From: Pagrus major
Lineage: Eukaryota > Chordata > Actinopteri > Spariformes > Sparidae
Length of the DNA: 64,000 nt
Direction of reading: 5' to 3'
Assembly (NCBI RefSeq): GCF_040436345.1
Contig: NC_133220.1
Span: forward strand, 9,500,664-9,564,663
Shown: in pieces, positions 27,301 to 38,260 of the stretch
How the letters are laid out: the number at the start of each line of letters is the position of its first letter
Numbering within the stretch: the first letter of the stretch is position 1
Position numbers and translations under genes: made by a program
Notes under the pieces: generated by a model
The model's input: the letters and a program-made list of their open reading frames with translations, nothing else
The model's database searches: none
What the model was told of the DNA's origin: nothing

Positions 27301-30300
27301 ACCATATTTCACCAAACACAGATGCCACGTTATAATATTAGTCCCATGTGAATCGACATCTTGGTGATTTGGACTTGAACCTTTTTTTAAAAAAAAATCT
27401 TTTATATTGATGTTCAAAGTGAGTGACAGAGAAGGTTAGGAGCAATAAAAGGTAGCCACACAGCGTCCTGTACTTGATCTAAATGAGCTGCAAATGTGAA
27501 TTTATGCTTGTAACACATGCAGAAATCAACATTAAACTATGTGTCTGCACAAGAACAGAGGGTCCACTTCTGAAACATCAATATAACGTAGAGCTTTGAC
27601 ATCATATCCCGGGGATAATGTCACTAAATTCAAGTAAAAAGCAGACGTGTGCAGTTCATTTCTAAATATCATCAGGTCTCCTGGGAATACTAATTGTGTG
27701 TGAAGAGGGCTTAAGGCTGCTTTCACACCTGTGGGTAGGTTCAGGTGGTCCACACAAGGGGAAGAAAATGATACGTGTTGTTTTGATCTGCTTTGTGTTG
27801 ACAAAGACTTTTGAACTGAATAAATGCAAAAAATAGAAGCAGTAAGACACAACACACCTCTTATTTAGGCAGTTCACAATCAGCAGATAGACCTGACAGT
27901 AGTGAAGTTTTCAAATCTACCATCGTTAAATCCTCCGGTTGGTGCATACTGCAGTATCTGTTTGATTTATATATTTAACTGCCAGCCTCACCAAACCAAG
28001 CAGCTTAGGTTTGAAAGCATAACTACAACCTGTAAGAGGTTTAAATGCCATTAGAGCAGCAACAGTTAGTCAATTAATGATGACTCAACCAAAAGAAAAT
28101 CAATTGCCAACTATTTTGATTATCGATTAATAATTTCAGTCATTTTTTAAACCAAACATCTGTTGGTTCCAGCTATAAATGTGAAGATTTGCTGCTTCTC
28201 TTTGTCTATTATGACGGTAAAAGAAGAGTTTGGGGGTTTTGGAACTGTTGGTTGGACAAAACAAACAATTTGAAGACGTCAGTTTGAGCTTTTTGACATT
28301 TCTTTGACTAGAAATTCAGATTTCTAGCAGATTTATCCAAAAAAAATAATCTTTCGTCACAGCCAGGGAGCAAAGCGAATGTTCAAATTTTACCAGCCAC
28401 CCGTTAGATTACAATTGTTGTTTTTGGCTGGTGAGTAAAGTAAATCTAAAATCTATTTTAATACTTGCATATTTTACCAGCATGTGGCTCGTGGCTGGTA
28501 CTGATTATGAACCCCGGTTGCAGCTCTGAATGCTTTACAAAGGTTAAATTAAATAATGCATCAAATTCACAGGATGAATTCAAAGTTATGGTGATTGAAA
28601 ACCAACCAAGGATCCACATTTGACCAAAAACAACCTGAAAGGCTTTGTTGCAGCATTTTGAGTCTGTGATGAATCCCCCAGTCTGTCAGGTCTACACTGT
28701 TATTTAGTTAAACGTGTGAGGTTGTTATTCATGTCATGACACGTTGGTCTCACGGTCATTAAGTGCTTTTCCTCGTCAGTCACAAACTCTTTCACTTCAC
28801 TGCTGGTCGTTGATCTTTCAGTAGAAAGTTTCTGTACACAGCAGATTATTGTTTACACATCACCGAGAGGAATCCTGTGGCTCATGATGTTTACACTGTC
28901 TCTGCCCTCATCTGATCTACATTATTGTGGTTTATGTTCAGTAGTACACAGTCCACCTGCTGGATCTATGAGGTACTGCTTTGTTTAAAAAAAAGAAAAG
29001 AAAAGTATTTTATTTTTTGCAGAGCTCCACTCGCAGGAGGAATTCTGCCATGTTCTCAGTGTTAGTCGTACCAGGAGAACATCCATATTACTCGGACTAT
29101 TCGTGCAATATATTACATGTTATACACTGTATTCTGGCACCGTGTTCTTGCAGCTTGTTCTTAAATTCTTCTCTTTCTGCAGCCTCAGATGGATGAGAAG
29201 ATCCAGTTGGGCCCTCGGGCTCAAGTCACGTGGGTGAAGGGCAGCAGTGGAGGAGCCAAGGCCAGTGACTCAGGTAAGAATACACATATTAACTGACCCG
29301 GCGTGACCACAGTGGGTCGAAACATTGCACGAGCGAAAAAATTGTTCATCAGCCAAGTGCGTTTCATCTTGTGTTTTCTCATGAAAACATCAAAGTGACT
29401 CAGAGGTGAAGCATGATTCTTCCAAACTTTTTTCTTTATCCTTCACCTCTCTGAGAAATCAAAATTTGAGTTCAAACAAATGTGAACTTCTTTGAAATAA
29501 TCTCGGTAGTTCCAAGTAGATGCCCAACTGTGACACATTACATCATCTGTGCCTTTTTGACGGGCCAGGTGTGACAGTCAGATTGTAGCTGCAGCTGGTC
29601 TAAATGTCACATAGTTCTGGTATCAGTATCAGTATGCCAAAAATGTTGATAGCTGTTCCAAACGACCACTCTCGAAGGCGGGGACGAAATGTCTGCCAAA
29701 GAAAGGGACAAGACTTCATAACTGAGGGATTACAGTGCACACTTTCAGGCAACCTTGAAGTGACAGAAATAGTTACATAACAGAACGAAAAAAGAGACCG
29801 AGAGAGAAGTTAAAACCAAGCTGACACACCTGACAAGTTGCTTTGTGAAGTAGACATCAGTGTTGGTAAAAATCTATGATGGCGAATGAAATAAATGGGG
29901 TCAGTCACAATTTGCAGGTTGCTGAAATAGGCCTACTTCACTACAACACATAAAATGATTGATCATATTTAGTTTTTCCATCTACTCTTCACAACGGTAG
30001 CAGCGTGCATCTTATAACCATCAATAATTGTATTGCAATTCTTTATAGGGACCAACCAATACAGTTTTTTTCAAGACTAATACCAATATGGAGTATTATG
30101 GCGTATTAGTAATCAAGGAGACTGATAACCTATAATTGGAAAAATGCTGAATATCAGGCCCGATAATTGGTCTATCCCTAATTCTGTGATTGACCCTCGC
30201 AGTTCACTATTGCTGCGGTTACGCTTCCTTCATCAAGCTAGCTATGCTGCTGTGCCGGGGTACCACAGAGGAAAAATCTGTGGCGGCAGTAGATTAACCT

Positions 30301-33300
30301 AAAATGACAAATGGAGAACATGATGAAAGTGCAGTTAAAAGAGAGTTTACTGCCTCACAGATTAGGCCGTGAGGAGAGTTTTTGGCTGTTTAATAGCCGG
30401 TTGAAATATGTTTTGTCTTACCATTTTTTTCTGTTTACCAGCTGTTAGCAGATAGATCAAAAGTTATGTTCATGTCTCTTATTTTCTCTCCATAACAGAG
30501 CTATCACGGACAGCCGGCCTCAATCGTTACTCTGCGCTTCAGTCTACGCCTTCACCTCAACCCTCCTCCACTCCTCCACAGAACCCCGACTTTGACTCCA
30601 GGAGAACTCTGGGAAGGTAAAGGACAACACCTGGCTCACATTTAGAGCTCCTATTCAATCGTTTCATCTCTGTGCCTCTGATAGATAATCTGTCACATAG
30701 AGGAACATCCTGGTTAGCTTATTTGTTTGTCCTCCCAGCAGTCGTAGCAGTAGCGGGAGGGATCGCAGTGAGAAGCCACTGATCTCTGCCCCTCCATCGT
30801 CACGGCCCGGGTCGTTCATCAGGGGAGGCAGTTCGAAGGAGCTGCTGGAGAGTCAAACCCCCGATGAGCCACGAAGAGACCGGGAGCGAGAGGGAGCCGA
30901 GCCTCGAAGACCGAGTGTCACCGAGGAGAAAACAGAACCGGAGCGTAGCAGAGCCAGGGAGCCTGGTGAGGAAGACAGTGCTGCACAACACAGGACATAC
31001 AGGAAAAAAATATTCGAAAAGCGAGTTCATCTGCATTCTCTTTCGGCTTTTTAAACTAAAAACACCCCTCAGCTGTTTAAAAAGTCAGTGACTTTGTTGA
31101 CATTGAAAGAATGACAGTGAAAGCATGGTGAGAGACCAAACTGCTTATAAGATATGATCATGGAGGTAGAAGATGTTTTTTATTTTTTTATTTATAAACC
31201 CTAACTTAGAGGCATACTTTGTAGGACACCGACACACAGACCTACAGCTCAGTCACCGAGGAAAGATTTGCTGTAACGTCATGCAGAAACCTACGTCACA
31301 TCACGTGGGAAAAAGATTTGGGAAAGTAGCATTTTGACTCTAAAACATACATACTTAAAATTAAATTACAATGTTCGAATTTTACAACAAGAGGAACACT
31401 ACTGGGAAGCTACAGGATGATATAAAAACCTCAAAAACAAGGAAAATAATGGACCCGCCCTTTAAATACAAAACTGCCTGCACCGCACCAGACAGATTAC
31501 ACAGTAAAAAGTTATAGAACCAAATGTAAAATTAGAATTTATTGCACTTTAGCACTCGACACTGTGGAAGTCACTGTTTTATTGTTTTACTCAAACCAGC
31601 AGCTACAACGTCTTGTTTTTTACATTTATTTTCGTTATTTAATAATCTTATAAACGTGTGTATTGTAAACCTGAAAATATCAACCTCTTTGTCTGCTGTT
31701 CATAAACATGACTTATATAAACACCTTTAATGGCATCGGCAACTATGCATAACTACATTTGAACCTCTTTTACACTTACATGCATATTGTTTGTACACAA
31801 AAGGATCATCCCAGTAACAAAAATCAATACGTTGTTTTGACTGTAAATGCTTTTATCTCATCAGTTGATAATCTATTCTTCGGTTTGTTCTCCCTAAAAC
31901 CATAAATGTAGAGAGCGTTGTCGTCGTTCTACTCTCAGGGAGAGGATGTTTATGCTGTTGTTGTTATGTCTACAGTGAAACCTGAGCCTGTGGTCCAGAC
32001 CCCAGACAGACCTGCTCTGTCTGAAGAGGAGGTGGAGAGAAAGTCCAAGTCCATCATCGACGAGTTCCTGCACATAAACGACTACAAGGTACTGAGATTC
32101 ACAAGAAAGTCAACAGTAGATGTCTGTTTAGGTGCAAACACTTGATTAGGAGCTTATAAGCGTGTCAATGATAAATCAATGATTGCTGCTGCTGCTACCA
32201 CTGATTAATTTATCATTGAATAATTCATTTGTCTTTACGTAATTTATGATTTAAATGCCTAATTAGCTTAAGTGATGCTGTGAAACATGCCCGTGTCAAT
32301 TTTTAGCAAATTATATATGTATACATACATTTAATGAAGTATACAGATTTAGATACTGCTCTTTAGTTACTGGGTTGATAAGATCAGAACAGTAGCTAAA
32401 TCTTCCTTCTTTATCATGTAACAATAATCAGATGCAGAAGCATCTGTTGTTTTAGTTCTCCTTCTTCACTCAGGGTTGTTTTGTCGTCTCTGTTTCCTGC
32501 AGGAGGCTGTTCAGTGTGTGGACGAGCTCGAGTTGGGCTCTCAGCTGAACATCTTTGTGCGTGTGGGGGTCGAGTCGACTCTGGAGCGCAGTCAGATCAC
32601 ACGGGACCACATGGGCCAGCTCCTCTTCCAGCTGGTGCAGAAGGGACTCCTGCCCAAACCCCAGTTCAACAAAGGGTCAGTTCACCTGCAACATGCATCA
32701 TGACTTAGCTAGGAGCTAACTGTTCATTTTTTTAACTTAATTTTTGTTCTCAGTGAGATAATATCATAGTCTACAGTTTTGTATAATGGCATAATAACAT
32801 AGGTATGAATAAAACATAAATAGATAAATATTAAAATAAGATTAAATGAATAATACAAATAACATAACTTCACATATCTACCTTCTAGGGGTTGAGGAGA
32901 TTTGTGTTTGGGTTTATTGTTGCTTTGATCAGCCCATAATGTTAGTTGAGGTTATCACTGCATTTATTAGCTCATTATAGGACTTGTTCTTTTATAATTT
33001 TGGAAAGTAGGTCATCTGCTCCATCTCATAGATATTCCAAATCCTTCAGGACCACAAATAGTACGTGGGTGGTTCAGGTTTTAACCTGTTAATTGTGTTA
33101 CATTTCATTACTGTGGTTAGTAAGATCTGCAATAAATAATTTGCAGCTCTTCAGCTCTTCCACATACCTTCAGGTTTTACCCCGAAAAGACGATCTGTGG
33201 GTCTTGAGCGATGTTGATGTGGCAGAGCTCGATGTAGCTCTTCCCAGAGTGGTCTTAGTGACCAGAATATGTTAAAATGGTGTCTTATTTGGGCTTCACA

Positions 33301-36300
33301 AGTGTGTGTTGGGCCCGTCTTTGCCATTATCTGTGGTGTTCAGAAATATCTGGCAGTAACTTTCCATGTGAATTCCCTCCAACGGTTTGTGCTAGTTACA
33401 AAGTGTACTTCAGAGCACGTCACCTTCCTCTGTTGATGGCTCGTGTTGCATCTCAGCCTCACTTCTTTCTTTAATTTGGGTTCATACTAAAAAACTCCCA
33501 ATAAAAGGTTGAGATTATCTTTCCCTGACTATTCCCCAGTTGTACATTTATCAAGATTTTCTCTGCTCCTGTGGGATTGGCAATTTTGTGCCAGTCTTTT
33601 TTGTTTTGTTAGAAAATGTCTCAATTGTAAAAACCTATAAAAAAAGGGAGATAAAAGCATTTAATTGTTCAAATGGTTTCATCGTTATCTTTTTGGGCAG
33701 TCCTTTTTTTTATGCTTGCAGGATTTTTGTTTATGTGTCTTTGTCCTTATACCTATTTTCTGGCTTTTATTCAAGAAACTTGAGGCTACTTCTTAAAACC
33801 TTTTCTTGTGTATTCTTGAGATATGAAGCACAGCAAACTGTCTCAGTGAGATATGGCTCGATACACTGTTTTCTTTCATTGCTTATGTTATGTGACTGCT
33901 CCTCACCTGCCTCCTATTTTCAGATATAAACAATATAATTGTTTCGAAACTATTACATTTCCTGACAAACTTGCATATAAAGTACATCTGAACCTGCCCT
34001 CAACCTTCAGCCTTGTGATAATTCTAAAACAATTTGGTTGAAAAACAATATTTCATATAATAAAATGATTTTAAAGGTGTGTCCTCTTTGTTTTTCTCAG
34101 GTTTGCAGACACGCTGGAGCAAGCGGATGACATGGCCATCGACATTCCCCACATCTGGCTGTACCTGGCCGAGCTGCTCAGCCCTGTGCTGAAGGAAGGG
34201 GGCTTCTCTATGAGAGAGCTCTTTAGGTACTGAGGCTGCTGCACCTGAGCCACTCACTTGACACTCAAGGAGAGCATACACTAAAAATACAGTCACATCT
34301 GGTGTGTTTGCTCAGGAAAAAATGATCGATTTGTGTCAGAAGTAGTTAAGAATTCTTCCCCTTGGTTTGTATTTCCACCACAATACCCCATTTCGATCAG
34401 CATTTTCACAGGGTTGCTGTCCTTTGAGCCACACAGTTTGAGTTAATGTTTCTCCTTCCTGTTCTCGTTTCCAAGATTAATTTTAGACAACGTAAGAGTC
34501 GACACACACTTATTGACTGCAGAGGAAATTGTCTGAAGTGTCTCATAGTGAAGCTGTGATTTGTTAACTTGATGTTAACTTCCTCATCTGAATAGATCTC
34601 AAGTAGAATACAAGTTGTTTCGGTTATTTATCTTCTTTATGAAGTGAAACCGTTTTGGCAGACGTTTATTGAATTCCATCTCTGCTTGTTCACAGTGAAT
34701 TAAGGAAACCTTTGCTTCCTGTGGGAAGAGCCGGGATCTTAATTTCTGAAATACTGCACTTACTATGCAAACAAATGGTAAGAAAACACTTCTGCTTCAA
34801 TTGTTGTTTGAATTTATTTTGTATACATTTGTTTCCTGCTATTATTATAAAGAGGAAATACTGTTCTGTTCAGTTACATTGTGAGAAATATTGTGGTCCA
34901 TTGATTTTTGAATGTGAAAGAGTAAGGACAAAACATAGAATATATATTTTTCGCTTTTGATTTATAGCTGACATTGGCTGACATTGTGTCGTCTTGTCTC
35001 CACAGAGCCATAGGACTGTAGGTTCTTTGTGGAGGGAATCTGGCCTCAACTGGACGGACTTCCTGCCAGACGGAGAGGACGTCCAGGCTTTCATCTCACA
35101 ACAGGTTGGTAATAAAGGCCTCGACTCAAATAAAAAAAAATTTAAAAAAACATACCCTTCCATCATCCTCTTGTTTCCCCTTTCATCCTCTTATTTGCCA
35201 CTTCCTCATCATATCGACATCATCTTGTCTTGACACAAACAGAAACTCCAGTTCGTTCTGTCGGACGGCTCCGGCCCTGAGGCGGCTCTGTCTAAAAAGA
35301 TCTTGTCTCCTGAGGAGCTGAGCCAGCAGCTGGAGAGACTCCTCCTGGAGGACATGGCCAGCGACGAGCAGATCTTTGACTGGGTCGAGGTATGAGAAGT
35401 GACGCATTTCTCAGAGAAAAACCCAAGTCTCAAATTCTGCTAGCGAGTGTGGAAGTCTATTTATTATGACACATAGGCAGGTTATTGAATTAGAGAAGAT
35501 GTTATGACAGGAGATGTCATGGCAGAAATGTCTATTAAAGGGGCTCTCTGTTCAACAGAGCCCTGCCACTGTGGCTACCGGCTACAGTGGCAGAGTGTTG
35601 GGGAACATGAGAGCATCCAAAAATACGACACGGTGCAAAGGGGAACTGTTTTAAACTGTTGTCCTGTTGGAGGAGAGAGCATCTTTTTACTGCTCCACAA
35701 TTCAGGCAAACAACACCCACTCCCACTCACATACCCTGAATACAAACATGATGCTACTAACATGTCTTTTTTTTGTATTCTTGTTGAAAGTGTTCCCTGA
35801 AATTAAGTGAAATTGACAAGTGGTGTTTTTCATCCTCCTCTGTTCTCCGTTTCCCAGGCAAACCTAGATGAATCTCAGATGAGCTCGTCTCCCTTCCTGA
35901 GGGCCCTGATGACAGCTGTGTGTAAGGCAGCAGTGAAAGGTGAGCACTCCACCACCTGGTGGAGAGATTTCTCTATTCTGCTAAAAAATCGCACCTCTGA
36001 TTGCAGTTTTTGCTCTCTGCCAAACTGAGCGCAGAGGCTCAGCGTGCACTCACTCTGCCTCCTGCTTTACCAAACAGATGATAACACCAACTGTCGAGTG
36101 GACACGGCCATCATCCAGAGGAGATTGCCCGTATTACTCAAGTACCTTAACTCAGACACTGAGCGACAGCTGCAAGCACTTTATGCACTTCAGGCGCTGA
36201 TCGTCGCCCTCGATCAGCCTCCAAGTAAGTGCTGCATCATAGTTTACTTCTCCTAATGAACTATGAGATTTAATTTTCTTTACTTGTTTATTTCTTTATT

Positions 36301-37825
36301 TTTTATCAGAGAAGATTTTACTGTTCAGCTCCTACATCGTGTTTACACTAATCTTTTAAGCAGCATTATATTAGATGGTATAATCTCACCACCGAGGTCC
36401 ATTAAGCAGCTGGTCTGAAGCTATCGATCATGTCACGTGATCTTCATCAGCAGATCTTCAAATGTACATTTTTCAGAGCACTTAAAAGACTTCTCCGCCA
36501 TGTTGGATTAAAAATAAAAGTAAACTATAAAAGTAAACGTTTCCAGGGTCAACAAGGAGCTTAGAATCTCAACATCACTGTGCTCTGTAACTTTAACTTG
36601 ATTCGGGTGTGGTAACTTGATGAGCAGCATTTAAAGCATTTGTGGCACCAAATAATAAACACATTTTACGAGTAACCAGTTGGCACTAAACTGGGGACAT
36701 TGCATTGAGAGGAGTTAACCTGAATGAGTGAGGGAACCAGTTAACTTTATGTTCATTACAACAAACATTAGGGACTTTGGTGAGCTCATACTACGACATT
36801 CAATACAATCAATCATATAAATAAGATTATATTCAAATTCACAAAGTACCAGAAATACAAAAACTGAAAACAATAAGACCTTAAAGTGTGAAAGACCAAA
36901 TGGCATAAATGAAGAAAACTACAAACCAGAACATAATGTACCTTGAAGTGCCAGAGGCTTACCTTTTTTAAGAATCAAATACCCTCAGGATATATTCTTC
37001 TTTTGAACCTCCCGGATTTAAAACGGGTTTCACACCTCCTCCAGAGGGCGTTTCCAGAGGCTTATGAATGATCTGAAGTACAGACAGTCGGGGGTTACTG
37101 CAGCAGGACAGGAAGTAGTGTCGGTTTACTGTCAGTCACAGATAAAGCTCGTATAATTTGTCCTTAAAAGATCCTTGCTTTACCTCAAGGGAAAATCTAG
37201 TCTGGCGCACATTTTTCTCAGTTTTCAACTGTATCATCAAAAATATGATTGAGTTTTAAAGGTGCAACTTGTCAGAACTTGAGTGTAAAACGTTTAAAAA
37301 TTATCAACGTGAAGAATGAAAAGTTTCAACGTTCTGTCAAATGCAGCACGTTTATGTATAGTACTGTTGAGAAATCCACTGAAGTTAGCCCGCTACTGGC
37401 TATGGAGCCCAGTTTTAGTTTCCCCGGCTGGTGAAAAAAATTCACATCGTGCATCCCTAGAAATAAGAAGCTAAAAGGTAAACGATTAGGCTACTGCAGT
37501 AATATGCTGCCCCCTATTTGTGTGGAGTATGATTTTGACACGTGGCCAGTTTTTTCATATTTAACCTTCAAAAGCCATATGTCACTCTGCAGTTCCATAT
37601 CACAGCCCAAAAAAAACTGACCGATGTGTCTTTGCTCTTCCAGACCTTCTCCGGATGTTCTTTGACTGTCTGTATGACGAGGACGTCATCTCGGAGGACG
37701 CTTTCTACAACTGGGAGTCGAGCAAAGACCCCGCCGAGCAGCATGGTAAGGGTGTGGCCCTCAAGTCCGTCACGGCCTTCTTCACCTGGCTGCGGGAGGC
37801 GGAGGAGGAGTCGGAAGACAATTGA
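6143..37825 (+). CDS. eif4g3: eukaryotic translation initiation factor 4 gamma 3 (eIF4GII), 5'-incomplete
   Basis: Scaffold of the cap-binding complex eIF4F; it joins eIF4E, eIF4A, eIF3, PABP and Mnk kinases in the cytoplasm to recruit 40S subunits to mRNA. Coding exons: 6143-6322, 7447-7558, 7712-7872, 9181-9306, 10609-10786, 12811-13587, 15533-15621, 16957-17245, 17367-17491, 19583-19702, 20773-20928, 21445-21642, 22001-22147, 22264-22500, 24502-24606, 26507-26645, 26941-27098, 29183-29273, 30499-30616, 30739-30965, 31976-32088, 32503-32675, 34101-34226, 34696-34777, 35006-35104, 35243-35389, 35858-35939, 36078-36224, 37644-37825. Together 4884 nt, 1627 codons plus TGA, with every phase matching and AG/GT at every junction. 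The protein ends [11 protein letters not shown], which from memory fits eIF4G3 rather than eIF4G1 (ESDHN). The first visible exon begins FFQRTQMQT, internal in known orthologs, so the start codon lies upstream or was missed in the first 6 kb. Whether this is the teleost 3a or 3b copy cannot be told. Human eIF4G3 is about 1585 aa. Confidence 0.96.
6536..6605 (-). repeat. copy of a teleost repeat, reverse orientation
   Basis: Contains CTTAGCATAAAGACTGGAAA followed by CAGAG, the reverse complement of the CTGTTTCCAGTCTTTCTGCT block at about 22660. Related copies are listed at 22636 and 45018. Confidence 0.6.
7873..9180. other. eif4g3 intron without recognised genes
   Basis: AT-rich; no RNA gene or clear element seen. 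The intron splits the PABP-binding motif. Confidence 0.7.
10609..17245 (+). CDS. eif4g3: eif4g3 low-complexity linker exons
   Basis: Exons 10609-10786, 12811-13587, 15533-15621 and 16957-17245. The first is Gln/Pro-rich (runs of CAG and CCA codons, about 59 residues). The second is the largest exon of the gene (777 nt) and is Ala/Pro/Ser/Glu-rich with no recognisable fold. The fourth is Pro/Ser then acidic, ending near [15 protein letters not shown]. In eIF4G proteins this stretch between the PABP and eIF4E sites is poorly conserved and disordered. Reading frame is open only in the phase that joins neighbours, which supports the exon calls despite low conservation. The last exon has two possible donors 21 nt apart, at 17225 and 17246; both keep the same phase. 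Confidence 0.88.
10787..12810. other. eif4g3 intron, no recognised gene
   Basis: No convincing exon or RNA gene. The open frames here are short and lack homology I can recognise. Confidence 0.65.
14064..14125. repeat. teleost repeat fragment with TCCCCGAGGGGAAA core
   Basis: AGAATTAGAAATACTTTCTT then CGTCCCCGAGGGGAAAAC matches a sequence widely dispersed in fish (usual form ACTTTATTGATCCCCGAGGG). It is followed by a long A/T-rich stretch to about 14340. Confidence 0.6.
14376..14842. mobile_element. MITE with GTGCACGATAT-type ends
   Basis: Starts GAGCTGCACAATATATTG and ends CCAATATCGTGCACCCTT, an imperfect inverted pair. About 467 bp, AT-rich, no coding potential. The motif is typical of a widespread teleost family. 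Confidence 0.6.
17367..17491 (+). CDS. eif4g3: eif4g3 exon with canonical eIF4E-binding motif
   Basis: The exon encodes [14 protein letters not shown] followed by [20 protein letters not shown] (17396-17416) matches the canonical 4E-binding consensus YxxxxL plus hydrophobic residue, which docks on the dorsal face of eIF4E. The downstream FQF part resembles the start of the non-canonical linker seen in eIF4G complexes. Its intact state suggests a cap-dependent functional eIF4G rather than a p97/DAP5-type protein, which lacks this site. Confidence 0.95.
17597..18538. mobile_element. hAT-like MITE interrupted by a second element
   Basis: Left end GGGGCTGCGACTAACAATTG, right end CGACTAATTATTGCATCTCC. 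The internal AAAATGACTGAAACGATTAT and ACTACAAAATGTCAAAAACA are recognisable parts of a very common teleost non-autonomous element. The family sequence is split after TGTTGGACATTTTT (about 17764) and resumes at CACTTTTGCTTGAAAAATGA (18428), so a foreign block of about 660 bp sits inside. Confidence 0.7.
17765..18427. mobile_element. second MITE inserted in the first
   Basis: CAGAGGTGGCAAAAGTACAC at the left and GTTACGTCCCACCTG at the right form an imperfect inverted pair. The left part continues TTACTCAAGTAGAAGTACAG, a hallmark of the fish 'CAGTGGTGG' family. A further block from about 17893 (AAAGATACAATCAGTAGGAT) resembles the AAAGGTGCA family and may be a third layer. Confidence 0.6.
18541..18827 (-). 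mobile_element. reverse-oriented partial copy of the hAT-like MITE
   Basis: Ends CAGTCATTAGTTGAAGCCCT, the reverse complement of the GGGCTTCAACTAATGACTG type of terminus. Directly abuts the preceding element. Its far end is not clear. Confidence 0.5.
19247..19275. repeat. (TTCC)n microsatellite
   Basis: About seven uninterrupted TTCC units within a pyrimidine-rich tract. Confidence 0.9.
19583..20928 (+). CDS. eif4g3: eif4g3 exons between eIF4E site and MIF4G
   Basis: Exons 19583-19702 ([19 protein letters not shown] then [13 protein letters not shown]) and 20773-20928 ([19 protein letters not shown], then the conserved NAWKPGLKR). Both are phase 0 at each end. In eIF4G1 the corresponding region, just before the HEAT-1 domain, contributes RNA and eIF4A contacts (established for the family). 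A CA microsatellite begins six bases after the first donor. Confidence 0.93.
19709..19752. repeat. eif4g3: (CA)n microsatellite next to an eif4g3 donor site
   Basis: Nearly pure CA run that starts six bases after the GT at 19703. Intronic CA repeats bind hnRNP L in vertebrates and can affect use of the adjacent donor (established for other genes; here inference). Confidence 0.85.
21445..26645 (+). CDS. eif4g3: eif4g3 MIF4G (HEAT-1) domain exons
   Basis: Exons 21445-21642, 22001-22147, 22264-22500, 24502-24606, 26507-26645. They encode [16 protein letters not shown], then the helical repeat domain with landmarks [89 protein letters not shown] and [20 protein letters not shown]. This is the middle domain that binds eIF4A, RNA and eIF3. 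It is near-identical to the vertebrate protein as I know it, so this is an active, constrained gene copy. Confidence 0.97.
22636..22795 (+). repeat. teleost dispersed repeat, fullest copy
   Basis: Contains GAGCCAGGCTAACCATTCCC, CTGTTTCCAGTCTTTCTGCT, AAGCTAAGCTAACTGGCTGC and a tail AATAAGTGTATTTCCCACAA then ATTATTCCTTTAA. The tail recurs at 45018-45070 and the middle recurs inverted at 6536-6605. A pattern common across percomorph fish; class not determined. Confidence 0.7.
24607..26506. other. eif4g3 intron, no recognised gene
   Basis: Nothing beyond ordinary AT-rich intron sequence was recognised. Confidence 0.6.
26941..27098 (+). CDS. eif4g3: eif4g3 linker exon with DSR/DQR tandem repeat
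   Basis: The exon opens with seven near-perfect 9-bp units (26941-27003), encoding four DSR, two DQR and one DQ/RE unit, followed by [12 protein letters not shown] and the conserved [16 protein letters not shown]. The WNTV and KNSR parts correspond to the WNTVQGAKNSR region of vertebrate eIF4G3. The repeat therefore replaces a short unrelated spacer just after the MIF4G domain. The frame is kept (158 nt, phase 1 to 0). Confidence 0.9.
27147..27713. mobile_element. candidate TIR element of about 570 bp
   Basis: Left end GAAGCCCTATTCGCACGGGG; right end GTGTGTGAAGAGGGCTTA, whose complement TAAGCCCTCTTCACACAC resembles the left. The pattern AGCCCTATTCGCACGGG is one I associate with a teleost non-autonomous transposon. 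No ORF of note. Confidence 0.5.
28053..28527. mobile_element. hAT-like MITE, about 475 bp
   Basis: Left end AGAGCAGCAACAGTTAGTCA; right end CCCCGGTTGCAGCTCT; inverted AGAGCAGCAAC and GTTGCAGCTCT differ at one base. The internal GATTATCGATTAATAATTTC and CCAGCTATAAATGTGAAG match the family seen at 17597. Confidence 0.65.
29183..30965 (+). CDS. eif4g3: eif4g3 Ser/Arg-rich linker exons
   Basis: Exons 29183-29273, 30499-30616 and 30739-30965. They encode [12 protein letters not shown], then LNRYSALQ, the Pro/Ser stretch, DSRRTLGR, a Ser/Arg run, [16 protein letters not shown] and an acidic/basic EPRRDRERE segment. These match the disordered hinge between MIF4G and MA3, a region that is phosphorylated in eIF4G1 (family knowledge). 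The last exon begins at a tandem AG acceptor, so one Ser residue may be optional. Confidence 0.93.
30046..30180. mobile_element. short MITE, 135 bp
   Basis: TAGGGACCAACCAATACAG at the left and GATAATTGGTCTATCCCTA at the right are inverted with few mismatches. A related GGCCGATATTGGCC-type block lies near 42040. Confidence 0.65.
31976..35104 (+). CDS. eif4g3: eif4g3 MA3 (HEAT-2) domain exons
   Basis: Exons 31976-32088, 32503-32675, 34101-34226, 34696-34777 and 35006-35104. Landmarks: [20 protein letters not shown], then [57 protein letters not shown] and [17 protein letters not shown]3 is the second HEAT domain and gives a second eIF4A contact in vertebrate eIF4G. Phases (1, 0, 2, 2, 0) link without loss. 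Confidence 0.96.
32676..34100. other. eif4g3 intron, no recognised gene
   Basis: AT-rich; the 129-codon open frame at 33540-33929 has no recognisable domain and no coding features. Confidence 0.6.
35243..37825 (+). CDS. eif4g3: eif4g3 W2 (HEAT-3, Mnk-binding) domain exons and stop
   Basis: Exons 35243-35389, 35858-35939, 36078-36224, 37644-37825. They encode [88 protein letters not shown], and the aromatic/acidic C-terminus [18 protein letters not shown]2 domains carry acidic/aromatic boxes that bind Mnk1/2, which phosphorylate eIF4E. The stop codon TGA is at 37823-37825. Confidence 0.97.
36225..37643. other. eif4g3 last intron with repeat fragment
   Basis: No gene. At 37258-37459 a block begins AAAGGTGCAACTTGTCAGAA and ends CATCGTGCATCCCTAG, resembling MITE termini of two families. 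Confidence 0.5.
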
Positions 37826-38260
37826 CGAGGGAGACATCCGGAGGACATGACGTAGAGTAGAACTGCATTCTTACGGCAGACCAAACATTCAAAATGGATG
37901 TGTGGGCAGGACGACATGTTTACGGCTGGAATTTTTTTCTGCGGTACGGTTCTGAAACATGCCGCCATTTTGAGTTTGGATTCCAACGGCGGAAGCACTA
38001 AATACCTGTATTATACATAGAAAATATTTTTGTTTTAAATTTTAACTTACTTTTCTTTTGTTACTTTTTAAGAAGAGACTTAAAAGATACATAGGTTCTG
38101 GACTCTTTAATTTATTATTTTTTTAAGGACTGCAAATATGAAAGTTATTTAACATTTGCAGATGCTCACAAACGAGAACGTGACAACAGAAATAACAATA
38201 TAATTAATTATAATAACAAAATAATAATTGTGAAATAAATAGCCTCCCTGGATTCCACAC
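37826..38260 (+). other. eif4g3: eif4g3 3'UTR with candidate poly(A) signal
   Basis: AT-rich sequence after the stop codon. The first canonical AATAAA on this strand is at 38234-38239, about 410 bases after the stop. The true end is not provable from sequence; longer 3'UTRs are common for this gene. Confidence 0.55.

Noticed and set aside
33540-33929. 129-codon frame in an eif4g3 intron
   Set aside because: AT-rich, Phe/Leu/Tyr-rich translation typical of non-coding DNA; no known domain.
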